Notes under the pieces: generated by a model
The model's input: only the letters and a program-made list of their open reading frames with translations
Told to the model about the DNA's origin: nothing
Database searches by the model: none
Program-made: the position numbers and the translations under genes
Part shown: piece by piece, positions 9,415 to 19,004 of the stretch
Layout of the letters: every line of letters starts with the position of its first letter
How positions within the stretch are numbered: the first letter of the stretch is position 1
Source of the DNA: Chryseobacterium gleum
GTDB lineage: Bacteria > Bacteroidota > Bacteroidia > Flavobacteriales_D > Crocinitomicaceae
Assembly (NCBI GenBank): GCA_945897805.1
Contig: CAMDFX010000009.1
Span: forward strand, 62,001 to 126,000
Direction: 5' to 3'
DNA: 64,000 bases

Positions 9415-9960
9415 CTATTGTGCGGCATCATTGCCCTTAAGTTGATAAATTGCTTCAAGATTTCGTCCTTTTTCGTTGTAATCTAAGCCAAAGCCAACAA
9501 CAAAAATATTTGGAATCGTGAAACCGACATAATGGGGTGCATTTTTTCCTTGGAAAGCATCTGGTTTGTACAATAAAGTTGCGATTTTTACTGAACTTGG
9601 TTGATGTGCTCTCAGAAGTGTAAAAATTTTGTCGATGGTAATTCCTGTATCGACAATGTCTTCTAATATAACGATGTGTTTATCTGTGATATCAGCATTC
9701 AAACCAATCAATTCATCCACTCTTCCAGTTGTTTGTGTCCCCTGGTAGGAGCTCACTTTGACAAATGAAATTTCGCAAGGAATATTAATTTTTTTGAAAA
9801 GATCGGAAGCGAACATAAAGGAGCCATTCAAAACCGCGATGAAGAGGATTTCTTTGCCAGCATAATCTTGATTGATTTTTTGTGCAAGGCTTAAAATTTC
9901 TTCCTGAATTTTTTCAGGTGAAATGAATGTCTCGAATGTTTTGTCTAGTATCTGAATCAC
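9415..9960 (-). CDS. hpt: hypoxanthine phosphoribosyltransferase
   Basis: 181 residues starting at GTG. The PRPP-binding motif IVILEDIVDTGIT, the flexible-loop SSYQGTQTTG and the C-terminal VVGFGLDYNEKGRNL are all present. It salvages hypoxanthine (and guanine) into IMP/GMP using PRPP. It is first in the minus-strand operon with adk, obgE and the PAP2 gene. A TAATTTTG box (minus strand, 9979-9986) about 20 bases upstream of the start fits the -7 element; no good -33 box was found. Confidence 0.95.
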   Translation of the reverse strand: MIQILDKTFETFISPEKIQEEILSLAQKINQDYAGKEILFIAVLNGSFMFASDLFKKINIPCEISFVKVSSYQGTQTTGRVDELIGLNADITDKHIVILEDIVDTGITIDKIFTLLRAHQPSSVKIATLLYKPDAFQGKNAPHYVGFTIPNIFVVGFGLDYNEKGRNLEAIYQLKGNDAAQ

Positions 9961-10088
9961 TATTTGGCAATTTTAATGCAAAATTAAGATTTTTGACCGA
10001 AAAATGGTCATTTTTAATGAAGTCAAATCAAAAAAGCATCTTTAATGTTACGTTTTTGTGATTTTTATTTGAATCAAAGATTAGATTC

Positions 10089-10331
10089 TTAATTTTCAAT
10101 GTCTAATTGATCGTATTCGCCTTTCAGAGAATAGAATCCAAAAATGGCGAAACCAATGCTAATTGGGATATAAATAAACAAGATAATTCCCCATTGGAGG
10201 GCGGTATTTGTTCTTGCAATTCCTTCTGCGGCGGCGTTTGTTTTTTCAAAAGCTTGCATAAACATTAGTACAATGGAAGTTGGAGCAATTAGAATCCAAA
10301 CGAGTCCTAGTAATTTTTTAATTGCGCTCAT
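10089..10331 (-). CDS. small two-TM membrane protein downstream of the MFS transporter
   Basis: 80 residues with two predicted membrane helices (about 8-25 and 46-68) joined by a short polar, alanine-rich loop, and an acidic C-terminal tail. It starts 29 bases after the transporter gene on the same strand, so it is probably co-transcribed. I believe similar small proteins accompany this transporter type in Bacteroidetes, perhaps as an accessory subunit, but I do not recognise a named function. Confidence 0.72.
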   Translation of the reverse strand: MSAIKKLLGLVWILIAPTSIVLMFMQAFEKTNAAAEGIARTNTALQWGIILFIYIPISIGFAIFGFYSLKGEYDQLDIEN

Positions 10332-10360
10332 GGTTTTTGTTTTTTAGTTTTACAATCAAA

Positions 10361-11881
10361 TTAATCTTCAGTTGTGTGGCGTTTGTTGCTCAAATAAACG
10401 GTTCCAATAATCAAGCACAACGCTGCTACGCCAATTGGATACCACAATCCTGAAAGTGGCGTAGAGCCTGGAAAACTTGCCACCAATGTTGCGATGAATG
10501 GAACCAATCCTCCGAAAACGCCATTTCCAATGTGGTAAGGCAACGACATAGAAGTGTAGCGAATTTTAGTTGGGAATAATTCGACCAAGAAAGCCGCAAT
10601 TGGGCCGTAAACCATCGTTACCAGGAGGATTTGAAAGAAAACCAATGCGACAAATATCCAGAAATTTTTAGCCGATAACTCCTTGTCCACTTGCGTGATT
10701 TCTTCTTCTGATTTCGTGCCATCGGCAGCAATTTTCGTTTTCCTAAGTTCGTTAAATTTTGCGCCACTCTTTAGCACCATAGCCGTTTTGACTGTCATCA
10801 AACTGTCTTTCGAATCCTTGATCAATTCCATTTTGATTTCAGATTTCCCAAAGAAAACCAATTCAGTTTTTTGCTGCGTTTTGTAATCTGTGCTATCCAA
10901 AAATTGCTGATAAATTGGCCTGTAGAAAATAACACCTAGCAACATACCTGTCATCATGATCCATTTTCTGCCTACTTTATCACTCCATGATCCAAAAATT
11001 ACAAAGAATGGAGTTGCTAGTGCAATCGCCCACAAAAGGATGTAACGAGAATCATTGAAGCCAAGTTTACAAGTGTTTTCCAAGAATGATTGCGCGTAGA
11101 ATTGGCCTGTGTACCAAATCACGCCTTGTCCCATCGTGGCGCCGAATAATGCCAACAACACCATTTTGAAATTGGCTTTGTTTCTGAAACTTTCTTTCAA
11201 AGGATTTTTAGAAACTTTTCCTTCTGTTTTCAATTTTGTAAACTGCGGAGATTCATGCATTTTCATTCGGATGTAAATCGAAACTATCACCAACAAAATC
11301 GAAATCAAGAAAGGAATTCGCCAACCCCAATCGCCAAATGCTTCAGAACCGATTAAATTTTGAGTCAACACAATTACGCCCAAAGACAAGAAAAGGCCCA
11401 ATGTTGCAGTTGTTTGAATCCAACTTGTGTAAAAACCTCTTTTTCCGATGGGTGCATGTTCTGCAACATAAGTCGCTGCTCCGCCATATTCGCCTCCAAG
11501 GGCCAAACCTTGAATCAATCTCAAAATCAAGACAAGAACTGGCGCGAGATATCCAATACTTTCGTAGGAAGGAATCAAACCGATTAAGAAAGTAGAACCG
11601 CCCATTAAGACCAAGGTCAAAAGGAAAGTATATTTTCTACCGATTAGATCGCCCAATCGCCCGAAAACCAATGCTCCGAATGGACGAACGATGAAACCTG
11701 CAGCAAAGATCGCCAAGGTATTTATCAGTGCAGAAGTGCCGGAATCAGACGGAAATAAATGTTTTCCAATAACTCCAGCTAAACTTCCGAAAATATAAAA
11801 GTCATACCATTCAATCAACGTGCCCAAGGAAGATGCCCCGATTACTTTGACGATGCTGTTTTTCTTTTCTTCTTTTTCCAT
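10361..11881 (-). CDS. MFS transporter, metabolite:H+ symporter (MHS) type
   Basis: 506 residues, 12 membrane segments. The MHS-type start GTLIEWYDFYIFGSLA, the loop 2-3 signature FGRLGDLIGRKY, and RLIQGLALGGEYGGAATYVAEHAP are typical of the ProP/KgtP/shikimate group. The known substrates of the group are organic acids or compatible solutes. An insert of about 80 polar residues (about 325-404, rich in Lys/Glu/Thr) between TM8 and TM9 is much longer than usual. The gene is divergent from acs (240-base gap), which suggests uptake of acetate or another short acid, by context only. The small membrane gene follows it. Confidence 0.88.
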   Translation of the reverse strand: MEKEEKKNSIVKVIGASSLGTLIEWYDFYIFGSLAGVIGKHLFPSDSGTSALINTLAIFAAGFIVRPFGALVFGRLGDLIGRKYTFLLTLVLMGGSTFLIGLIPSYESIGYLAPVLVLILRLIQGLALGGEYGGAATYVAEHAPIGKRGFYTSWIQTTATLGLFLSLGVIVLTQNLIGSEAFGDWGWRIPFLISILLVIVSIYIRMKMHESPQFTKLKTEGKVSKNPLKESFRNKANFKMVLLALFGATMGQGVIWYTGQFYAQSFLENTCKLGFNDSRYILLWAIALATPFFVIFGSWSDKVGRKWIMMTGMLLGVIFYRPIYQQFLDSTDYKTQQKTELVFFGKSEIKMELIKDSKDSLMTVKTAMVLKSGAKFNELRKTKIAADGTKSEEEITQVDKELSAKNFWIFVALVFFQILLVTMVYGPIAAFLVELFPTKIRYTSMSLPYHIGNGVFGGLVPFIATLVASFPGSTPLSGLWYPIGVAALCLIIGTVYLSNKRHTTED

Positions 11882-12120
11882 TAATATTAGTTTATAGCAA
11901 TATTACTATCCTTGTGATTTGTCTGTTTTAAATGTAATAAAAACGTTTAAGATCGAAACAAACATACAAGAAAGTATACTAAATTTAGCTAATTATATCA
12001 ATTTAGCAAGATAAATGCATTTTTCACTTTTAATTCAATTTCAATCGGTTAAATTCGCATTCAGTAAAATGAAAAAACGCCCAAGAAAATTATAAAAAAT
12101 TATAAATCAATTCAAAAAGC

Positions 12121-14037
12121 ATGAAAAAATATCCTTATCAGATCACTTCTTTAGACGAATATGAGGAAGCTTATGAAAAAAGCATCCAACAACCAGAGAT
12201 GTTTTGGGGAGAAATCGCTGAAAATTTTACTTGGAAAAAGAAATGGGACAGTGTTTTGAATTGGAATTTTCAGGAACCGAAAGTGGAATGGTTTAAAGGT
12301 GCAGCGCTAAATATCACCGAAAATTGTTTGGACAGACATCTTGAAAATTTTGGAGATCGTCCAGCTATTATCTGGGAACCAAACGACCCGCAGGAGCAGC
12401 ATCGAATTTTGACCTATAAAGATTTGCACCAAAAAGTTTGGCAATTTGCACAAGTTTTGAAAAACAATGGAGTCAAAAAAGGAGATCCAGTTTGTATTTA
12501 CATGGGTATGATTCCTGAATTGGCAATCGCAGTGCTGGCTTGCGCGAGAATTGGTGCGATACATTCAGTCATTTTCGGCGGATTTTCGGCGCAAAGTATT
12601 GCCGACAGATTGTTCGATGCGAAAGCTGAATTTATTGTTACTTGCGATGGTGCTTTTCGAGGTCAAAAAGACATTCCATTGAAAAGTGTGATTGACGATG
12701 CTTTGATTGCTTGTCCTTTTGTGAAAAAAGTAATTGTCTGCAACAGAACAAGAATCCCTGTCAGTATGATCAAAGGAAGAGACGTTTGGTGGGAAGAAGA
12801 AATCACGAAAGTGGAAACCTTGGAATTGAAACATTTCGATGCAGAATCCATGGACGCAGAAGATCCATTGTTTATTCTTTACACCTCTGGTTCGACAGGA
12901 AAACCAAAAGGCGTTGTGCATTCAACGGCTGGATATATGGTAAATACCAATTATTCATTTGTGAATGCTTTTCAATATAATCCGGGAGACATTTTCTTTT
13001 GCACGGCTGATATTGGATGGATTACAGGTCACAGCTACATTTTATATGGGCCGCTGAGTGCAGGAGCTACGACTGTTATTTTTGAAGGAATTCCGACTTG
13101 GCCAGATGCTGGTCGTTTTTGGGACATTATTGATAAATACAAAGTAAATATTTTATATACCGCCCCAACGGCCATTCGCAGTTTGATGGGATTTGGATTG
13201 GAGCCATTGAAAGGCAAAGATTTATCGTCATTGAAAGTATTGGGAAGCGTTGGAGAACCAATTAATGAAGAAGCATGGCATTGGTACGATCAGCACATTG
13301 GAAAAGGAAAATGTCCGATTGTTGATACTTGGTGGCAAACAGAAACAGGTGGCATTATGATTACCAATTTAGCAGGTGTCACCCCAGCGATTCCCGGAAC
13401 GGCAACTTTGCCAATGCCAGGAGTTTTACCTTGTTTGGTGGATGAAAACGGAAAAGAAATCGAGGGAAATAGCGTTTCAGGAAATCTATGTATCAAACAA
13501 CCTTGGCCGTCGATTATTAGAACGACTTACAAAGACCACGAAAGATGCAAACAAACGTATTTTTCAACCTATGAAAACATGTATTTCACTGGTGACGGCG
13601 CAATGCGTGATGCAAAAGGCAATTATAAAATTACGGGTCGTGTGGATGATGTGCTGAATGTCAGCGGACACAGAATTGGCACTGCAGAGCTAGAAAATGC
13701 CATCAACATGCACGCTGGAGTCATTGAAAGTGCGATTGTTGGCTATCCGCATGATTTGAAAGGGCAAGGAATTTATGCTTTCTTGATTTATGATGGAAAT
13801 TTGGAAGATCCAGATTTAATTCGTCAGGACATTATTCAAACGGTTTCAAGAATCATCGGACCCATCGCCAAGCCTGATAAAATTCAATTTGTTACAGGTT
13901 TACCCAAAACGCGAAGTGGTAAAATCATGCGCAGGATTTTGAGAAAAATCGCTGAAAATGATTTTGCACATGTGGGAGATACCTCAACACTTCTAGACCC
14001 TGCAATTGTAGATGAAATTATCGGAGGCAAGATTTAA
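12121..14037 (+). CDS. acs: acetyl-CoA synthetase
   Basis: 638 residues. The adenylation motif YTSGSTGKPKG, ACS signatures WWQTETGG and YFTGDGA, the hinge region GRVDDVLNVSGHRIGT, and the C-terminal PKTRSGKIMRR with the catalytic, acetylation-regulated lysine are all present. It activates acetate to acetyl-CoA through acetyl-AMP, in the cytoplasm. Length is normal for the family. It is divergent from the MHS transporter, which may supply its substrate. A clear consensus promoter was not found in the 239-base divergent gap. Confidence 0.96.
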   Translation: MKKYPYQITSLDEYEEAYEKSIQQPEMFWGEIAENFTWKKKWDSVLNWNFQEPKVEWFKGAALNITENCLDRHLENFGDRPAIIWEPNDPQEQHRILTYKDLHQKVWQFAQVLKNNGVKKGDPVCIYMGMIPELAIAVLACARIGAIHSVIFGGFSAQSIADRLFDAKAEFIVTCDGAFRGQKDIPLKSVIDDALIACPFVKKVIVCNRTRIPVSMIKGRDVWWEEEITKVETLELKHFDAESMDAEDPLFILYTSGSTGKPKGVVHSTAGYMVNTNYSFVNAFQYNPGDIFFCTADIGWITGHSYILYGPLSAGATTVIFEGIPTWPDAGRFWDIIDKYKVNILYTAPTAIRSLMGFGLEPLKGKDLSSLKVLGSVGEPINEEAWHWYDQHIGKGKCPIVDTWWQTETGGIMITNLAGVTPAIPGTATLPMPGVLPCLVDENGKEIEGNSVSGNLCIKQPWPSIIRTTYKDHERCKQTYFSTYENMYFTGDGAMRDAKGNYKITGRVDDVLNVSGHRIGTAELENAINMHAGVIESAIVGYPHDLKGQGIYAFLIYDGNLEDPDLIRQDIIQTVSRIIGPIAKPDKIQFVTGLPKTRSGKIMRRILRKIAENDFAHVGDTSTLLDPAIVDEIIGGKI

Positions 14038-14484
14038 AATCAAGAACAATTACATTTTAGTCCGCTCAAAACGTTGTATAATGCCCATTTAGTGTTTCCA
14101 CGCTAGGGAATCATAGTATTTTAGCAGACAATTTTCATCAGCAAATTTTGCGCATTGGTCGATTTTTTTTATTTTTTGAATTGCAAAAAATCTTTTTAGT
14201 AGAAATCAATTAATTTTTTATTGACCATTGATTATAAGTTGTCTGTGTCATTAAAATGCCTTAAGTAACAAATGTTTTACAGTTGAATTTAAAATTAACC
14301 ATTTGTTTTACAGTTTTTTAATATTTGTTTTTTTTATTCAATTATGTTAAAAAATGAGTCCAATAAACTAATCATTTAGTTTATATTTGTTCACTGTAAT
14401 CAATCAAGATTCCTTGCTATTGCTAGAAATGGGAAATCTACTTTTAAAGTAGATTAACTTAAAAGGTAAAAATTTTGATTTAAA
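14038..14484. other. 447-base intergenic region between acs and the Crp/Fnr gene
   Basis: No coding potential. It holds a 12-base direct repeat TGTTTTACAGTT at 14273-14284 and 14304-14315 (31 bases, about three helical turns, apart) and a TATATTTG -7 box at 14382-14389 without a clear -33 partner. No acs terminator could be identified. Confidence 0.6.
14382..14389 (+). promoter_or_regulatory. -7 box of the Crp/Fnr gene
   Basis: TATATTTG matches TAnnTTTG exactly and lies 95 bases before the ATG at 14485. No TTG at the right distance upstream is visible, so the promoter may depend on an activator, possibly acting at the direct repeats just upstream. Confidence 0.45.
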
Positions 14485-15119
14485 ATGGCACTTAATCGTA
14501 TACAAGAGTTCAAAACGGCACCTTCAATAGTTGACAAACTATTGTCGACAGGTTTAGAAAAAATGTTTTCTAATGGTGAAATTGTTGTCAATGAAAATGT
14601 ATTCATAAACACAATTCCTATTGTCAAAAAAGGGTGTGTTAAAGTAATGCAAACAGAAGATGATGGGAGAGAAATACTACTATACTACATTAAGCCGGGT
14701 GATTTTTGCATTATTGGTTTTTTAGGTGGTTTAAACGACCAAGTATTTAAGACAAAAGCAATTGCTGAAGGCGAAACTGAAGTGTTGTTTGTTCCTGTTA
14801 CAACTGCAAAACGCTTAACAGAGAACATCCAGAATGGATGGATTATATTTTCAGAGTTTATCAAAAATACCACGTTAATTTACTCGAAGTTGTCAATTCG
14901 GTTGCTTTCAAAAAAATGGATGAAAGAATCTTAGATTCTGTTAGACACAAAGTTGAAATGACTCAGAATGACACAATTTTTGTCACACATGAGCAACTAG
15001 CGACAGAATTAGGTACTGCTAGAGTTGTGGTTTCAAGACTACTAAAGCAAATGGAAGCTGAAGGCTTTGTTCAACTTGGAAGAAACAAAATCAAACTACT
15101 AGAAAAAGGAGTTTTATAA
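14485..15119 (+). pseudogene. Crp/Fnr-family transcription regulator, interrupted by a frameshift
   Basis: The first frame (14485-14934) encodes the cyclic-nucleotide-binding-like barrel (VKKGCVKVMQTEDDGREILLYYIKPGDFCIIGF). The rest, in another frame (open from 14838, stop 15117-15119), encodes the dimer helix (LLEVVNSVAFKKMDERI) and winged helix (THEQLATELGTARVVVSRLLKQME). Together they give one normal Crp/Fnr protein of about 210 residues. The frame changes by -1 somewhere in 14855-14890, near the A-run of TCAAAAATA. The effector domain lacks Fnr-type cysteines. Either one base is missing in the assembly or the gene is recently inactivated; the rest of the protein is well preserved. A terminator follows. 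Confidence 0.85.
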
Positions 15120-15178
15120 AGGGCAAAAAAGCAAAATTCGTTCTTGATAGATTAAAGGTAATCTCAAAATAAAAATTG

Positions 15179-15209
15179 AATCCCGTTAGTTTTCTAGCGG
15201 GATTTTTTT
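15179..15209 (+). terminator. intrinsic terminator after the Crp/Fnr gene
   Basis: AATCCCGTTAG (15179-15189), loop TTTT, CTAGCGGGATT (15194-15204), then a run of T. An 11-bp stem with one G-T pair. Confidence 0.9.
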
Positions 15210-15263
15210 GTGAATTACAATTTGTTGGATTCTAATCTCAAACCGAATGCTTACTTTTGATTT

Positions 15264-15887
15264 ATGAACGTAAAAAACATCGATTCAAAAGTTGCTTTGC
15301 CTGTCATGGAACGATTTTACACCATTCAAGGTGAAGGTCGCTATGCCGGTCGAGCTGCTTATTTTATCCGTTTAGCTGGCTGTGACGTTGGCTGTGTTTG
15401 GTGTGATGTGAAAGAAAGTTGGGACGCTGAAATTCATCCATTACTCGAAATCGATGCCATAATTGAAGAAATTAAGCACACGCCGACTGAATTTGTTGTC
15501 ATCACTGGCGGCGAACCAGCTATGTATGATTTGACAACTTTAGTTCAAAAATTACACGACAATAATTTGGAAGTTGCCATCGAAACATCTGGTTGTTATC
15601 CATTGAAAGGTGAAATTGATTGGTATTGTTTTTCACCCAAAAAATTTAAAGCACCGTGTGAAGAAGCGTATCAAAAAGCAGCAGAATTGAAAGTGGTTAT
15701 TTTTCATAAGTCTGATTTTGAATGGGCTGAAAAACATGCATCGCTTGTAAATTCAAATTGTTTGTTATACCTTCAGCCTGAATGGTCAAAACAGGAACAA
15801 TTATTGCCAGTCATCATCGATTATGTAAAGAGTAATCCGAAATGGAAGGTTTCTTTACAAACGCACAAATTCATGAATATTCCTTGA
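15264..15887 (+). CDS. queE: 7-carboxy-7-deazaguanine synthase (radical SAM)
   Basis: 207 residues. The N terminus YTIQGEGRYAGRAAYFIRLAGC leads into the radical-SAM cluster motif CDVGCVWCD (CxxxCxxC), followed by TGGEPAMYD, the SAM-contacting GGE motif. It converts 6-carboxytetrahydropterin to 7-carboxy-7-deazaguanine in the queuosine pathway. No other queuosine gene is in the window. It ends two bases before the PorE-like gene, so the two are probably one transcript together with ubiA. Confidence 0.95.
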   Translation: MNVKNIDSKVALPVMERFYTIQGEGRYAGRAAYFIRLAGCDVGCVWCDVKESWDAEIHPLLEIDAIIEEIKHTPTEFVVITGGEPAMYDLTTLVQKLHDNNLEVAIETSGCYPLKGEIDWYCFSPKKFKAPCEEAYQKAAELKVVIFHKSDFEWAEKHASLVNSNCLLYLQPEWSKQEQLLPVIIDYVKSNPKWKVSLQTHKFMNIP

Positions 15888-15889
15888 AA

Positions 15890-17929
15890 ATGAAACAGAT
15901 ATTTTTAATTCTTAGCCTTTTTAGTTTGTTTTCTTGCGCAACAGCGCAACAATCTTATTCTACGAAAAATAAAAAAGCCATTTCGCTTTTCGAAGAAGGA
16001 CAAAAAGCACCCAACCAATCTGCCAGTCCAAACGGAACGCCAAATTATCCAGCAGGAATGGCCATAATGGACAAAGCCATAGAAAAAGATCCCATGTTTT
16101 GGGAAGCATATTTGGTGGCGGGAGAATTTGCAGAATATTCCAATCAATATGACAAAGCAATCAAGTATTACGAGGCAGCATTGCACATCAATCCAAACCA
16201 CAGCGTCACCGGAAGTACTCAATTTTATTTGGCCAATTTGAAATTTGCCGTAGCGGATTACAAAGGCTCATTGGATTTATTGAAAGGATTTGTTGCCAAC
16301 CGAAATGCCAACCCAGAATATGTGAAAGTGGCGCGAGAGTTACAAGCTTCTTGCGAATTTTCAATTCAAGCATTAAATAATCCTTCAGATTTTGAACCAG
16401 TCAATATTGGCCCTGGAATTAACACCAAAGATCCAGAATATTTCCCGACAATTACTGTTGATGGGAAAACGATTTTATTTACGCGCCGAATTTTCGATGC
16501 ACGTGTTCCGCGTCATTTAGATCAACCTGAAAACTTACAACAACAACAAGAAGATTTCTACATTTCTCACTTGAGCGATAAAAATATTTGGATGAAAGCA
16601 GATCCAATGCCAGTGAATATCAATACTGTCAATAATGAAGGTGCGCCTACTTTGGGGCCAGATGGAAGAACGCTGATTTTTGTTGGTTGCCCTGATCAAA
16701 CTGGTGAAAATTATGGAGAAGGTAGAAATGGTAAAGGAAGTTGTGATTTTTTCATCACCAAAAAATTAGGTCAACGTTGGACAAATCCTATCAATTTGCC
16801 AGGAAGTGTCAATACACGCAATTGGGAAACGCAGCCATCGCTTTCATCTGATGGAAAAACGATGTATTTCATTCGTGGAATGCGCGGACAAAGTGCCACC
16901 AGAAATGATGAAATTTATATGTCAACAATGAAAGAAGATGGTACTTGGAATGAAGCTGTAAAATTACCTTCTTATATCAATTCTCCTCAAAATGAAGAGT
17001 CTGTGTTGATTCACCCTGATGGGAAAACCTTGTATTTTGCTTCTCGCGGACATGTTGGAATGGGCGGAACTGATCTTTTTGTTTCAAGAATGGACGACAA
17101 AGGAAATTGGGGGAAACCTGAGAATTTGGGTTACCCAATCAATACCAAATTTGATGAAAACTCCTTGATGGTGAGTGCTGATGGTGAAATTGCATTTTTT
17201 GCTTCTGACAGGGCTGGTGGTTTTGGCGATTTAGATATTTATTATTTTATCATGCCTGAAAAGTTGCGTCCTACAAAAACTTTGTATTTCGAGGGAATTG
17301 TATACGATGCGGTGACCAAAAAGCCTGTACCTGGCAGATTTCAGCTCATCGATGTTAAGACAGGAAAAGAAGTCATTCGTTCGCAAGCAGATTTAATTTC
17401 CGGAGAATTTATGGTTTCTTTGCCATTGAATGCAGATTATGCTTTGAGCGTTGAATTTGAAGGTTATTTTAACTTCTCTAAAAATTTCAACATGATGGTT
17501 GCTGAAGGGCTGGAATCTTTCAAAATGGATGTGCCAATGATTCCGTTGACAAGCGCCGAACCAATACTTTTGGATAATATCTTTTTTGATTTAAACAAAA
17601 CCACCTTATTGCCAGAATCTTACGTTGAGTTGGCAAAATTGAAAAAATTCTTGATTCAAAATACAACTTACAAAATTGAATTGGGCGGTCACACGGATAC
17701 GCGAGGTGATGCATCTGATAATTTAGTACTCTCTCAAGGTCGTGCCAAAGCGGTTGTTGATTATTTAATTAAAGAAGGAATTGCAGCAGATCGATTGGTT
17801 GCCAAAGGCTATGGTGAAACATTGCCGAAAATTTCTGATGCTGAAATTGCTAAATTAAAAACAAGTACAGAACAAGAAAAGGCACATAGAAAAAACCGTA
17901 GAACCGAATTTAAAATCACTTCGAGATAA
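15890..17929 (+). CDS. porE: PorE-like T9SS outer-membrane protein (TPR, propeller, CRD, OmpA)
   Basis: 679 residues from the ATG at 15890; an upstream in-frame ATG (15842) lies inside queE. The signal peptide ends at a possible lipobox (LFSC, Cys16). Order: TPR repeats (about 45-150), a WD40-like/PD40 propeller (about 165-460, blades such as PTITVDGKTILFTRR and PSLSSDGKTMYF), a carboxypeptidase-regulatory-like domain (about 466-550), and a C-terminal OmpA domain (about 557-679) with GGHTDTRGD and the RKNRRTEF end. This four-domain order is that of Porphyromonas PorE, a T9SS component that binds peptidoglycan. Other Bacteroidetes paralogs share the architecture, so the T9SS role is likely but not certain. 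It overlaps ubiA by one base. Confidence 0.82.
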   Translation: MKQIFLILSLFSLFSCATAQQSYSTKNKKAISLFEEGQKAPNQSASPNGTPNYPAGMAIMDKAIEKDPMFWEAYLVAGEFAEYSNQYDKAIKYYEAALHINPNHSVTGSTQFYLANLKFAVADYKGSLDLLKGFVANRNANPEYVKVARELQASCEFSIQALNNPSDFEPVNIGPGINTKDPEYFPTITVDGKTILFTRRIFDARVPRHLDQPENLQQQQEDFYISHLSDKNIWMKADPMPVNINTVNNEGAPTLGPDGRTLIFVGCPDQTGENYGEGRNGKGSCDFFITKKLGQRWTNPINLPGSVNTRNWETQPSLSSDGKTMYFIRGMRGQSATRNDEIYMSTMKEDGTWNEAVKLPSYINSPQNEESVLIHPDGKTLYFASRGHVGMGGTDLFVSRMDDKGNWGKPENLGYPINTKFDENSLMVSADGEIAFFASDRAGGFGDLDIYYFIMPEKLRPTKTLYFEGIVYDAVTKKPVPGRFQLIDVKTGKEVIRSQADLISGEFMVSLPLNADYALSVEFEGYFNFSKNFNMMVAEGLESFKMDVPMIPLTSAEPILLDNIFFDLNKTTLLPESYVELAKLKKFLIQNTTYKIELGGHTDTRGDASDNLVLSQGRAKAVVDYLIKEGIAADRLVAKGYGETLPKISDAEIAKLKTSTEQEKAHRKNRRTEFKITSR

Positions 17930-18915
17930 TGCATTTTTTAAAACTTATTCGCCCGATAAATTTGGTCATCATTGCGCTAACTATGTATTCAGTGCGATTT
18001 TTCTATTTCGTTTTGGCAGGCGCACATTCAAGTAACTCCGCAGAAAGATTTGATTTTTTTCTATTGGTTTTCTCAACCGTTTTAATCGCTGCTGGGGGCA
18101 ATATCATCAATGACTATTTTGATGTTCGCGCCGATAGAATCAATCGTCCTGAAAGATTAATAATCACAAAGTATATCAAGCGAAGATGGGCAATTATCAG
18201 TCATTGGATTCTTAATTTCCTCGCCTTTTCAATTGCCATTTATTTGAGTATGCGTTACCACACTTTGTGGTATGTTTTTGTCCATTTAGTGACCATCAAT
18301 AGTTTGTGGTTTTATTCCATGTATTTCAAAAGGAAACCATTAATTGGAAACATCTTGATTGCAGGAATGACAGCACTTGTACCTATTTTGTGTGGCATTC
18401 ATTTCTACTTTCAAATAGAATTCCCTAAGGAAGAAATGAACGTTTTTCCAACGGTTGATTCTCTCGAAGATACTATTGATGTTTGGAAGAATTTTTTACT
18501 AATCAATGGAAGATTTATTTATTTGCTGGCTTATTTCGCTTTTACTTTTAATTTGAGTCGCGAAATCATCAAAGATATTGAAGATATGGAAGGTGATAAA
18601 TTGATTTATGCCAAAACCTTGCCCTTGACTGTAGGAATCAAAAAATCCCTCTGGATTGCGATTTTTATTTTGCTTTCAGCACCAATTTTTTTCACGCTGT
18701 TCTTTTTTATTCAGGTTCAAAAAGATTTGGTTTTTCATATTTTAGCATTGCTTCCATTGGGTATTTCCAGTATTTTAAATTTGATCAGTATTGCTTATTT
18801 GTTAAAAAAGGATGTGGAGAAGCAAACGTTAAAAAAAGCAGATCTTTTCATCAAAATAGCTATGTTAAGTGGCGTGTTAATTCCATTTTATTGGTGGTTT
18901 TTGTTGATGTATTAA
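17929..18915 (+). CDS. UbiA-family prenyltransferase
   Basis: 328 residues with about eight membrane helices. The first polyprenyl-diphosphate motif NDYFDVRADRINRPER (NDxxD) and the second Asp-rich motif IKDIEDMEGD are both intact. It transfers a polyprenyl group to an aromatic or polar acceptor within the inner membrane. The family covers menaquinone, heme O and geranylgeranylglyceryl-phosphate synthases, and the acceptor cannot be assigned from sequence. Its ATG shares one base with the PorE-like stop codon. Confidence 0.9.
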   Translation: MHFLKLIRPINLVIIALTMYSVRFFYFVLAGAHSSNSAERFDFFLLVFSTVLIAAGGNIINDYFDVRADRINRPERLIITKYIKRRWAIISHWILNFLAFSIAIYLSMRYHTLWYVFVHLVTINSLWFYSMYFKRKPLIGNILIAGMTALVPILCGIHFYFQIEFPKEEMNVFPTVDSLEDTIDVWKNFLLINGRFIYLLAYFAFTFNLSREIIKDIEDMEGDKLIYAKTLPLTVGIKKSLWIAIFILLSAPIFFTLFFFIQVQKDLVFHILALLPLGISSILNLISIAYLLKKDVEKQTLKKADLFIKIAMLSGVLIPFYWWFLLMY

Positions 18916-19004
18916 TTGCTTTTGATCAGGACTGATAAATTTCATATTTTGTGGTTCGTCTTGCATCAATTCTTTTTGTAATTTCGTTTTAAAATTGTTG
19001 AGTT

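Noticed and set aside
14838-15119. Separate small helix-turn-helix gene
   Set aside because: Its start lies within the preceding frame and its content is exactly the missing C-terminal half of the Crp/Fnr protein; treated as one frameshifted gene.
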